This document shows positions 17,029 to 24,808 of a DNA stretch of 64,000 bases, one piece after another. The notes beneath the pieces were generated by a model. That model searched no databases. It was not told the DNA's origin and saw only the letters and a program-made list of their open reading frames with translations. Positions within the stretch are counted from its first letter, which is position 1. Each line of letters begins with the position of its first letter. The stretch is from CBDCGJ01 sp965238305 (GTDB lineage Bacteria; Pseudomonadota; Alphaproteobacteria; GCA-2731375), in NCBI GenBank assembly GCA_965238305.1, contig CBDEHK010000001.1:3100001-3164000 (forward strand). Direction: 5' to 3'. Position numbers and translations under genes: made by a program.

Positions 17029-17922
17029 ATGAGTAAGCTTGAACTGGATAACCTTCTGCAGATGTTGGCGGCGCGAGAGCGGTCCGAACAACCGACGGTG
17101 GAAGAGATGCGGCTTGGCTTAGAAGCCCTGGCGGAAATTCTGGTTACGCCAGAAGATGCGACTATTGAGAAGATCGACGCCAACGACGTCCCGGCGGAGA
17201 TGATTTCCGCACCGGGCGTGAGAGGGCGAAAAACCGTCTTATATCTCCATGGCGGCGGTTACGTCATTGGCTCCATTAACAGCCATCGATTGCTGGCCTA
17301 CAACATCTCTGCGGCGTCCGGCATGCGGGTATTGTTGATTGACTATCGAATGGGTCCGGAAAATCCATTCCCGGCGGCCGTCGAAGACGCAACAAAAGCT
17401 TACAATTGGCTTTTGAGCCGCGGCATCAGCCACAGCGATATCGCGATTGCCGGCGATTCAGCCGGCGGTGGTTTGACTATCGCCACAATGGAAGCGTTGA
17501 AAAACAACCATCTACCCCTGCCCGCGTGCGCCGTCTGTTTGTCGCCTTGGGTGGATTTGGAGCTTGATAGTGAAAGTATTCGCACCCGATCCGAAATGGA
17601 TCCGTTAGTCGACGAAAGTATCCTGAGATGGTTTGCCGAAACGTATCTGAATGGCGTGAACCCGCGCGACCCCCTTGCTTCGCCAATCCATGGCAATCTT
17701 TCTAAATTCCCAGAAATCCTCATTCAAGTGGGAACGGCTGAGGTTCTTTATGACGACGCCTTAAGACTACATGGCACCGCCCGTAGCGCCGGCACGCATT
17801 GTCGCCTGGAGGTGTGGCAGGACATGATCCATGTCTGGCAACTATTCTCTCCGATGCTCGCCGAAGGCCGCGAAGCCATTCAACATATCGGCTATTTTTT
17901 GAAAGAAAAAGTGAACGTTTGA
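17029..17922 (+). CDS. Alpha/beta hydrolase, hormone-sensitive-lipase family
   Basis: A 297-residue carboxylesterase-like enzyme. It has the HSL oxyanion motif YLHGGGYVIGS, the nucleophile elbow GDSAGGGL (Ser144), an acidic residue in the LIQVGTAEVLYDDALR segment and the terminal histidine in DMIHVWQLF. ATG 17029 is preceded by TGGAG at a 9-base gap; a GTG start five codons earlier is also possible. It has no signal peptide. It is divergent from the amidase-nnrDE operon. Substrates of this family are short acyl esters; the natural one is unknown. Confidence 0.9.
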   Translation: MSKLELDNLLQMLAARERSEQPTVEEMRLGLEALAEILVTPEDATIEKIDANDVPAEMISAPGVRGRKTVLYLHGGGYVIGSINSHRLLAYNISAASGMRVLLIDYRMGPENPFPAAVEDATKAYNWLLSRGISHSDIAIAGDSAGGGLTIATMEALKNNHLPLPACAVCLSPWVDLELDSESIRTRSEMDPLVDESILRWFAETYLNGVNPRDPLASPIHGNLSKFPEILIQVGTAEVLYDDALRLHGTARSAGTHCRLEVWQDMIHVWQLFSPMLAEGREAIQHIGYFLKEKVNV

Positions 17923-18026
17923 CACGCTGGTCGAAATGCTATTGCTTCCAACCGAAATCGTCATTCAGAAAACGAAACTCGCAACTCCGCAATGACGGCT
18001 TTCAGTCAGCAATTTTGAGAGATTTC

Positions 18027-18104
18027 TGGGGCGAGTGACGGGACTTGAACCCGCGACCCCCTGGACCACAACCAGGTGCTCTAACCAACTGAGCTACACC
18101 CGCC
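18027..18104 (-). tRNA. tRNA-His (anticodon GTG)
   Basis: The minus strand folds into a tRNA with a 7 bp acceptor (GCGGGTG / CACTCGC), an extra 5' G-1 opposite C73 that is diagnostic of tRNA-His, the D arm AGCTCAGTTGGTTAGAGC, the anticodon arm CTGGTTGTGGTCCAG with GTG, and the T arm GCGGGTTCAAGTCCCGT. CCA is encoded. Confidence 0.97.
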
Positions 18105-18174
18105 ACAAGATACGAAATCGCGCATGGTTTACGCTGCTGGAACGCCTTCGTCAAGCATCACGGCAACGGTATTT

Positions 18175-19335
18175 TCATTTCTTGAAATAGTCACGTAATT
18201 TGGTCAAAGCACCCAATAACACGTCGTCCTTTTTGCAAAAGCAAAACCGCACCAAATGATCCACATCCGGCGTGACGTAAAGAGCGCTTACAGGCAACAC
18301 AGTGACCCCGCCATCGATCGTAACTTGGCGACAAAATTCAACATCCCCATCAGTCATTCCGAGCGGGCGGATATCCGCGTTCATGAAATAAGTCGAATGG
18401 CATTGCAAAACCTCAAAACCAATTTCAGCTAGTCCGGCGCTTAGGAAATCTCGTTTGCGTTCCAATTCATCGGCGAGACTGGTGTACCAGACGATCTCAT
18501 GTTCGAGGCCATAAGCGACGGCGCGTTGAAGATTTGCCGGCGTGGTAAAGACCAGAAACTGATGCGCCTTTGAAATAATCCCAAGCAGCGCCGGACATGC
18601 CGTGACATATCCGACCTTCCAAGAGGTCATGGAAAAAGTCTTGCCAGCAGAACCAATCTTCACGCAACGTTCCCGCATGCCGGGCAGGGTGATCAGCGGT
18701 ATATGTGGGCGATCATCAAAAATCAGATGTTCATAAACTTCATCACAAACGGCATAGGCATCGTGTTTTTCCAACAGGTCGGCAATGAACCTAAGCTCGG
18801 CTTCGTCAAAAACTTTCCCGGTCGGGTTCATCGGACTATTGATCAGGATGAACTTAGTTTTATCGGAAAAAGCTTTGGTTAGATCTTCCCGCGGCAACGA
18901 CCAGTGCGGCGGCGATAGTCGGATCGGTATCGGAATTGCCCCGGCTCGACGCAACATCGGCATGTAACTGTCATAAAGCGGTTCGAATAAAATCACTTCG
19001 TCACCCGGATTGACCAAAGCCAATATGGACGCGGCCAAAGCTTCCGTCGCCCCAGACGTCACCATCACCTCGCTTTGCCAGTCAACGTCCAGATCGTAAA
19101 ATCGTTTGTTGTGCTGCGCCACCGCCTGCCGCAATTCTGGAATTCCCATCATCGGCGGATATTGGTTTGGAAATTCGCGTGTGCTCTTGTCGACAATCGC
19201 TTTAACGGCATCGGGTCCGTCTTCATCGGGGAAACCCTGCCCCAGATTTATCGACTGATGTTCCATTGCCAACCTGGACATGACTTCGAATACGGTTGTG
19301 CCATATTCCGAAAGGATATTGTTGTAGGATTTCAT
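18175..19335 (-). CDS. PLP-dependent aminotransferase (kynurenine/methionine aminotransferase-like)
   Basis: A 386-residue class I/II aminotransferase. It opens with INLGQGFPDEDGPDAVK, a form usual in the YbdL / glutamine transaminase K group, contains LINSPMNPTGKVF and the Schiff-base lysine in GSAGKTFSMTSWKVGY, and has HSTYFMNADIRPLG near the substrate pocket. The group uses methionine, aromatic amino acids or kynurenine; which is used here cannot be told. It is divergent from another aminotransferase, across about 130 bp. Confidence 0.9.
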   Translation of the reverse strand: MKSYNNILSEYGTTVFEVMSRLAMEHQSINLGQGFPDEDGPDAVKAIVDKSTREFPNQYPPMMGIPELRQAVAQHNKRFYDLDVDWQSEVMVTSGATEALAASILALVNPGDEVILFEPLYDSYMPMLRRAGAIPIPIRLSPPHWSLPREDLTKAFSDKTKFILINSPMNPTGKVFDEAELRFIADLLEKHDAYAVCDEVYEHLIFDDRPHIPLITLPGMRERCVKIGSAGKTFSMTSWKVGYVTACPALLGIISKAHQFLVFTTPANLQRAVAYGLEHEIVWYTSLADELERKRDFLSAGLAEIGFEVLQCHSTYFMNADIRPLGMTDGDVEFCRQVTIDGGVTVLPVSALYVTPDVDHLVRFCFCKKDDVLLGALTKLRDYFKK

Positions 19336-19462
19336 CGCCTTGGCCTCGCCGAAACTGCATTTGGATTTCCCTATGATATCGGTTGAATGAAAGGATCATG
19401 TCAACCCAATTGCGGTCGCTGAACCCTTGTTCCGCCACCTGACGCATGGCATAAGCAAGACC

Positions 19463-20629
19463 ATGAAAACAGCATCACGAATGAAAACACTCGGCACCGA
19501 GACGGCCTTCGAAGTCCTGGCTCGGGCGAATAAACTGGCCGCCGAAGGGCGTAGCGTAATTAATTTAGGTATCGGCCAGCCGGATTTCCAAACGCCGGAG
19601 CATATCGTCGAAGCTGCGATCAAGGCGCTGAAAGACGGCCATCACGGTTATACGCCGGCAAATGGTATCCCCGAATTGCGCGAAGCGGTGGCCGAAGACA
19701 TTCAAACCTATCGTAATGTCGGGGTGCACCCAGACAATGTGGTGATCGTACCCGGTGGCAAGCCGACAATGTTTTTTGCCGCGCTGATCTTTGGCGAAGC
19801 TGGTGCTGAAATCATGTATCCAAATCCAGGTTTCCCAATCTACGAATCCGCTATCCGCTTCTCCGGCGCAACCCCGGTACCTATCGATCTGCACGAAAGC
19901 AGTGGATTTTCCTTTTCCGCCGATGAAGTCCTGGCCAAGATCACAGCTAATACACGTTTGATTATCCTAAATTCACCGGCCAACCCAACCGGCGGCGTGG
20001 TCCCACGCGCGGAAATCGACAAATTAGTCGCTGGCCTGGCAGCACATCCCGATATCGCAATTATGTCCGACGAAATTTATAGCCGCATGGTCTATGACAA
20101 CCAACCCCATGTCAGTCTGTTGGAATATGAAGAAATACGTGACCGGCTGATCCTGCTGGATGGCTGGTCAAAGACCTATGCGATGACCGGTTGGCGTCTG
20201 GGGTACGCTGTCTGGCCGGAAGCTTTGGTCGAACAAGTGACCCGGCTATGTGTCAACGATCATTCCTGCGTCAATGCACCGACGCAATGGGCCGGTATTG
20301 CCGCCCTGCAAGGACCGCAAGATAAAGTCGATGAAATGATGCGGGCTTTTGATGAGCGCCGTGAAATTATTCTACGGGAACTAAACGATATTCCCGGTTT
20401 TACTTGTGTGCAGCCGGCCGGGGCTTTCTACGCATTTCCGAATATCACCGGTACAGGTCTCGCCGCTCAAGTTTTACAAGAAAGAATCCTCAATGAAACC
20501 GGTGTTGCCGCGATTGCTGGCACCAGCTTCGGTGAGTATGGCGAAGGTTATCTACGGTTTTCCTATGCGAATTCAGTAGAGAATATCGAAGAAGCAATGA
20601 GCCGGGTACGAAATCTACTATCTAACTAG
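19463..20629 (+). CDS. PLP-dependent aminotransferase (AspC-like)
   Basis: A 388-residue class I aminotransferase, cytoplasmic. It contains VINLGIGQPDFQTPEHIVEAA, the PLP ring contact region with YPNPGFPIYES, NSPANPTGGVV, DEIYSRMVYD and the PLP lysine in DGWSKTYAMTGWRLGY. It resembles the Ibeta aspartate aminotransferases. The start is taken at ATG 19463 (MKTASRMKTLG); ATG 19481 is also possible, and no strong ribosome site decides. Its stop overlaps the convergent amidase stop by four bases. Confidence 0.88.
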   Translation: MKTASRMKTLGTETAFEVLARANKLAAEGRSVINLGIGQPDFQTPEHIVEAAIKALKDGHHGYTPANGIPELREAVAEDIQTYRNVGVHPDNVVIVPGGKPTMFFAALIFGEAGAEIMYPNPGFPIYESAIRFSGATPVPIDLHESSGFSFSADEVLAKITANTRLIILNSPANPTGGVVPRAEIDKLVAGLAAHPDIAIMSDEIYSRMVYDNQPHVSLLEYEEIRDRLILLDGWSKTYAMTGWRLGYAVWPEALVEQVTRLCVNDHSCVNAPTQWAGIAALQGPQDKVDEMMRAFDERREIILRELNDIPGFTCVQPAGAFYAFPNITGTGLAAQVLQERILNETGVAAIAGTSFGEYGEGYLRFSYANSVENIEEAMSRVRNLLSN

Positions 20630-22077
20630 TCGTCGAAACCTGGCGGCGGGACAAAACCACCGAATTCCTGTGCCATCAGGTGGGCGAAATGAATGCTGTT
20701 ATAGTCGTTGAATTCCGCGCTAACGGCTTGCAAGCCGATCGGCAGACCATCAGCCCCCGGACCGGTCGGGAAAACCGTACTCGGCAAATAACTAACCGTA
20801 ATCAGACCGGCCCAGAATAACTGCTGAAAATAATCCTGAGACTGATTGTCGACCATGATTGTGCGATCAGTACGGTCACTTTGGTCGTGGGGGAACGCCG
20901 TCGTTGCCATTTGCGGGCAGATTAGGATGTCCCAATCATCGAAAAACTGCCGCCAAACCAAGCGCAGGGTTTCTCGGATGTTGTTCCAGTGCAGCCAATC
21001 TTTGTGATGCTGGACGCCCGCCCGCATCATCGTCGCGGCCGGTCCTATATCATCGGGCGCAAATTCCTCCGCAGATTTTTGCATAGCCTTGAATTCGTCA
21101 GCGGAAAGCCCCCGCGCCATAACCCCCCACAACGTATAAGAATAAGCTTGGCGTGAGATTTCCAGATCGATGTCAGGCCGGGCGGTATCCGACACAGTGG
21201 CGCCAAGTTTGCTGAGCTGATCGCCGATTGTTTGCACACGGTCAGACATTTCCACGCTTACTGGCGCTTGTGTGTCACTGGGCCAGATTGCAATACGATA
21301 TTCCGACAGAGATTTCTTTTGCGGCTTCGGTAATTCAAGTTTCCAACCCGCCGCGTTGAGCGGATTTGCACCGGCGACGATGTCCATGGCAAGCGCCAAG
21401 TCCGGGGCGCTGCGCGCCAACGGTCCGACAACAGCGATATCCGGCGGCGCCAACATGCCCGGCAAAGCGTGCCCTTGCGGTGGCACTATTCCCCATGTCG
21501 GCTTATGGCCATAGACGCCACAAAAATGAGCCGGATTGCGGATTGACCCGCCAATGTCCGAGCCACAATCAAGGCCGCTAAATCCAGCTGCCAAGGCCGC
21601 AGCCGAACCTCCGGACGAGCCGCCCGGTGTGCGGGTAATATCCCAGGGATTGCCAGTGGTGCCGTACACTTCATTATAACTTTGAAAGTCGGCCAGACTA
21701 ATCGGCACGTTGGTCTTGCCAAGAAAATGCGCACCAGACGCCTTCAGACGCCGCACCATTTCAGCATCTTTGTCATCGATATTGTCTTTGAATTCGGGAT
21801 GGCCCCACGTGGTTGGCAGGCCAGCAATATTGAAAGATTCTTTGATCGTCATCGGCAGGCCATGCAGTGGACCTAGATTGCGGCCCTCAGCTTGGGCTTG
21901 GTCGGCGTCATCGGCAGCACTTCGTGCGCGTTCAAAATCACGCACCGGGACGGCATTCAGTGGCCCGTCAAAACGCTCGATCCGGCCAATGTAATAATCT
22001 GTCAATTCGCGGGCGCTGATTTTCTTGTCGCGAATTTTCTGTGTCAATGTTGTTGCGGGAAAGAATGCCAAAGTCAT
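20626..22077 (-). CDS. Amidase-signature hydrolase
   Basis: A 483-residue amidase signature enzyme, distinct from the one at 15451-16848. The catalytic Lys is in GLPMTIKESFNIAGLPTTWG, the signature is GGSSGGSAAALAAGFSGLDCGSDIGGSIRNPAHFCG, and the Ser nucleophile is in DIGGSIRNPA. The C-terminal IGLQAVSAEFNDY block is usual for the family. It is convergent with the aminotransferase, and the TetR gene lies 81 bp further upstream, from the amidase's 5' end, on the same strand. Substrate unknown. Confidence 0.9.
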   Translation of the reverse strand: MTLAFFPATTLTQKIRDKKISARELTDYYIGRIERFDGPLNAVPVRDFERARSAADDADQAQAEGRNLGPLHGLPMTIKESFNIAGLPTTWGHPEFKDNIDDKDAEMVRRLKASGAHFLGKTNVPISLADFQSYNEVYGTTGNPWDITRTPGGSSGGSAAALAAGFSGLDCGSDIGGSIRNPAHFCGVYGHKPTWGIVPPQGHALPGMLAPPDIAVVGPLARSAPDLALAMDIVAGANPLNAAGWKLELPKPQKKSLSEYRIAIWPSDTQAPVSVEMSDRVQTIGDQLSKLGATVSDTARPDIDLEISRQAYSYTLWGVMARGLSADEFKAMQKSAEEFAPDDIGPAATMMRAGVQHHKDWLHWNNIRETLRLVWRQFFDDWDILICPQMATTAFPHDQSDRTDRTIMVDNQSQDYFQQLFWAGLITVSYLPSTVFPTGPGADGLPIGLQAVSAEFNDYNSIHFAHLMAQEFGGFVPPPGFDD

Positions 22078-22158
22078 TTTCTAGTTCTCCCATGCCTCAG
22101 TTGTTTCCTCTACCATAATACAGGCTGTTGATAGACTGACAATGGCGTGGGAACGGTG

Positions 22159-22815
22159 TCAGGACTTTGTCTTCGCTTGAAGGTATCCAACGGCGGCGAA
22201 TGATAAATCTTTCTCTATCCCTTCGCTGCGGAGGAAAAGCGGTCCGGGCCGATTAACAATCATGTTGATAAAAGTGCTGATGATCATTTGGAAGGCAATG
22301 CCAAATCGCCTTTCGAATTCATCATCCGATAAATGTTTTGGTTTGTGTTGACGTGCTTTTTGCAGAGCAAGAGCGCCCACGTCCCTGGCGCTTTGCTGTA
22401 ACGGTAATATCGCCCCGGGCGCCGCGAGTTGTCGATACAACAGGGCACGCAAAAGCATTTCTCTTTTCCGCAGGACGGTTGCGACGAAGGCGATGACCGT
22501 TTCCATTAATTCCAACAACGAAGTGGTTTTTTCAACTTCATCCGCCAAACCATCATCAAGTTCTTTCACGATCTCTTGTCGAGCGGTTTGGGCCATCACC
22601 TCTAGTAACGCTTCTTTGTTGGTGAAGCGTTTATAAAGTGTACCCACTGAACAACCCGCCTTCTCAGCAATTTTTCCCACATGCAAATCTTCGAAATTGT
22701 GATCCTGAAGCAACTCAAGTCCGGCGACTATGATCCGTTGCGTCCGCTCTTTACTGCGTTCCTGCATCGCCGGTCTAATTAACTGTTCGGTCATTTTTAG
22801 CGACTTCTGCGCCAT
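22159..22815 (-). CDS. TetR-family transcriptional regulator
   Basis: A 218-residue repressor. The N-terminal helix-turn-helix is clear (RTQRIIVAGLELLQDHNFEDLHVGKIAEKAGCSVGTLYKRFTNKEALL, about residues 25-72 in three helices), followed by a helical ligand domain. I chose ATG 22815, with AGGTACGGA before it; the frame is open upstream to 22860, but those codons overlap the promoter and operator region. It is divergent from the sulfatase, with two identical GTGAATTCAC palindromes between, so it probably represses itself and the sulfatase. The ligand is unknown, possibly a sulfated or aromatic compound. Confidence 0.88.
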   Translation of the reverse strand: MAQKSLKMTEQLIRPAMQERSKERTQRIIVAGLELLQDHNFEDLHVGKIAEKAGCSVGTLYKRFTNKEALLEVMAQTARQEIVKELDDGLADEVEKTTSLLELMETVIAFVATVLRKREMLLRALLYRQLAAPGAILPLQQSARDVGALALQKARQHKPKHLSDDEFERRFGIAFQMIISTFINMIVNRPGPLFLRSEGIEKDLSFAAVGYLQAKTKS

Positions 22816-22850
22816 TGTTCCGTACCTGAATTTAGTTACTTTCAAAAATC

Positions 22851-22904
22851 CACTTGACAAGTGAAGGTGAATTCACTTTAAAGGTTATTGAAATGTGAAT
22901 TCAC
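22851..22904. promoter_or_regulatory. Operator of the TetR regulator: paired palindromes
   Basis: Two perfect 10 bp palindromes GTGAATTCAC (22867-22876 and 22895-22904) are spaced 28 bp centre to centre. A third inverted repeat, CACTTG-A-CAAGTG, is at 22851-22863. The first GTGAATTCAC lies inside the -35/-10 spacer of the sulfatase promoter. This is the usual layout of a TetR dimer pair on the DNA between divergent genes. Confidence 0.75.
22854..22882 (+). promoter_or_regulatory. Sigma-70 promoter of the sulfatase gene
   Basis: TTGACA (22854-22859), a 17-base spacer and TTTAAA (22877-22882) make a near-consensus promoter directed to the sulfatase, whose start is about 100 bp further on. The first operator palindrome fills the spacer, so repressor binding would block polymerase directly. 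Confidence 0.65.
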
Positions 22905-22984
22905 TTTCTACTTATCACGTGAATAACACATGCACTTAACTATGAAAAGTAATTTACGAACAAAAACAAATTTTGGAGATGACT

Positions 22985-24571
22985 ATGACCATCCGAAGAA
23001 CAAATTGGCACGTGTACTTTCGTGCAATGATATTAATAACCTGTATATTCGGGATAAGCGTCGTAAACGCGCAAACCAGCAAACCAAACATCCTGGTAAT
23101 TATGGCCGATGACGTTGGTTGGGCCAGTCTCAGCTCCTACCATCAAGGTGTCCAAAGCATCCGCACACCGAATATCGATAAACTGGCAACTCAGGGCATG
23201 CGTTTCACCGACTATTATGCCCAACCCTCATGTACCGCCGGACGCTCCGCCTTTCTAACCGGGCAATTTCCAGTACGAACTGGCATGCACACAGTCGGCC
23301 TTCCCGCCGACCCAGCCGGGCTCAACAAGAAAGATCCAACAATAGCCGAAATGCTAAAGCCACTAGGTTACAAAACCGGCCAGTTTGGCAAAAATCATCT
23401 TGGCGATCTTAATAAATACCTGCCGACCGCCCATGGTTTTGACGAATTTTGGGGCTGGCTTTATCACCTCAATGCCATGGAATACACTTCCGATCCAGAT
23501 TGGCCTAAAAACAAGGAATTCACCGCTCAATTCGGGCCGCGAAATCTCGTCCACTCATTTGCCACGGACATCGACGACCAAACCGTCCATCCACGCTGGG
23601 GCAAAGTCGGCCAACAACGGATCGAAGACGTTGGTGCCGCACCGCCAGAACGTATGAAAACCCTGGACGATGAAGTCACCAGCCGCACAATCGGCTTCAT
23701 TGAAAGTGCAGTGACAGAGAACAAACCATTTTTTGTTTGGATGAACCCGGCGCGGGCTCACATCTTCACCCACCTCAAGGAAGAATATGAAGCACAGCTG
23801 GGCGACGGTCGCGGACTTCAGGACGTGGTCATGAAAGAGCTCGACGACAATGTTGGCAAGGTGATGCAGAAAATCGACGATCTAGGCATTGCCGATAATA
23901 CCATTGTCGTCTTCACCTCGGATAACGGTCCGGAAATGCTGACCTGGCCGGATGGCGGCACAACGCCATTCCGCGGCGAAAAGGGCACGACCTGGGACGG
24001 CGGTTTCCGGGTGCCGGCAATAATCCGCTGGCCAGGCAAAATCGCCCCAAATTCATTGGTAAATGAAATCTTCGACAGCATGGATTGGATGCCGACGCTG
24101 GTTGCGGCGGCGGGTGGCCCTGCTGATTTGCCGAAGCAACTTCGTGACGGTTACCAAGATTACAACGTTCATCTCGACGGCTTTAACCAACTCGATTTGC
24201 TACTTGGCAACGGACCGTCGAAACGCCAGGACATCGTCTATTATGAGGGCTCGACCCTGCAGGCCTTGCGCCACGGGGACTGGAAAGTGCACTTCATCGT
24301 GCAACGTGAAGGCTGGTTCGGTCCAAAGGAAAAGCTGAATGCGCCGTTGCTTATCAATATTCGACGCGATCCGTATGAAAAAGCCCCTGACGAATCCGGT
24401 ATGTATGTCAATTGGATGGCCAAAAAGATGTGGGCATTTGGCCCGGCAAAAATGCTTTTGCAAAAACATGTCGCCACATTTGCTGACTATCCGCCACGCA
24501 ATACCTCAACTTCGTCGAATGCCGAGGAAATGAAACAGAAGGCTAGTGAAGACCACGGTTTCGCACAATAG
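22985..24571 (+). CDS. Secreted type I sulfatase (arylsulfatase family)
   Basis: A 528-residue alkaline-phosphatase-superfamily enzyme, exported by an N-terminal signal (MTIRRTNWHVYFRAMILIT, cleavage likely near VNAQ). It has the metal-binding ILVIMADDVGWA and the formylglycine site SCTAGRSAFLTGQ (Cys83, form CxAxR rather than the commoner CxPxR), then GKNHLGD and VVFTSDNGPEM, which hold the second metal-ligand set. The ATG at 22985 follows TTTTGGAG with a 6-base gap. Cys83 must be converted to formylglycine by an FGE or anSME; the only FGE-like gene in the window lacks the catalytic cysteines. Expression is likely controlled by the divergent TetR gene. The substrate is unknown; a sulfated organic compound is likely. 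Confidence 0.93.
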   Translation: MTIRRTNWHVYFRAMILITCIFGISVVNAQTSKPNILVIMADDVGWASLSSYHQGVQSIRTPNIDKLATQGMRFTDYYAQPSCTAGRSAFLTGQFPVRTGMHTVGLPADPAGLNKKDPTIAEMLKPLGYKTGQFGKNHLGDLNKYLPTAHGFDEFWGWLYHLNAMEYTSDPDWPKNKEFTAQFGPRNLVHSFATDIDDQTVHPRWGKVGQQRIEDVGAAPPERMKTLDDEVTSRTIGFIESAVTENKPFFVWMNPARAHIFTHLKEEYEAQLGDGRGLQDVVMKELDDNVGKVMQKIDDLGIADNTIVVFTSDNGPEMLTWPDGGTTPFRGEKGTTWDGGFRVPAIIRWPGKIAPNSLVNEIFDSMDWMPTLVAAAGGPADLPKQLRDGYQDYNVHLDGFNQLDLLLGNGPSKRQDIVYYEGSTLQALRHGDWKVHFIVQREGWFGPKEKLNAPLLINIRRDPYEKAPDESGMYVNWMAKKMWAFGPAKMLLQKHVATFADYPPRNTSTSSNAEEMKQKASEDHGFAQ

Positions 24572-24577
24572 ACGTTA

Positions 24578-24613
24578 GTGCGGCGGTTTCCATTAAGATG
24601 GGGACCGCCGCAC
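24578..24613 (+). terminator. Strong hairpin after the sulfatase
   Basis: GTGCGGCGGT pairs with ACCGCCGCAC, and the stem continues inward with TTCCAT and ATGGGG through G-U pairs, giving about 15-16 bp. It is 7 bp past the sulfatase stop. The following sequence (GAGCAATTTTATG) is only moderately T rich, so termination strength is uncertain. The rest of 24614-24808 shows nothing further. Confidence 0.6.
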
Positions 24614-24808
24614 GAGCAATTTTATGCGACAAATTTGTAAAATTTGTTACCACAAAAAGGTAATTTCACCAGAAGCCGATCCGTTCTGTTGGCGGCGGCA
24701 AGAAAATGTCTTTCTGTAGTCGTATCAATTAGGTAGCATCACTTACGAATCTAAAGTTGATTTAGAAAAAATCAATTTCAATAAATAAAGGCACAAGAGG
24801 GGATTATA

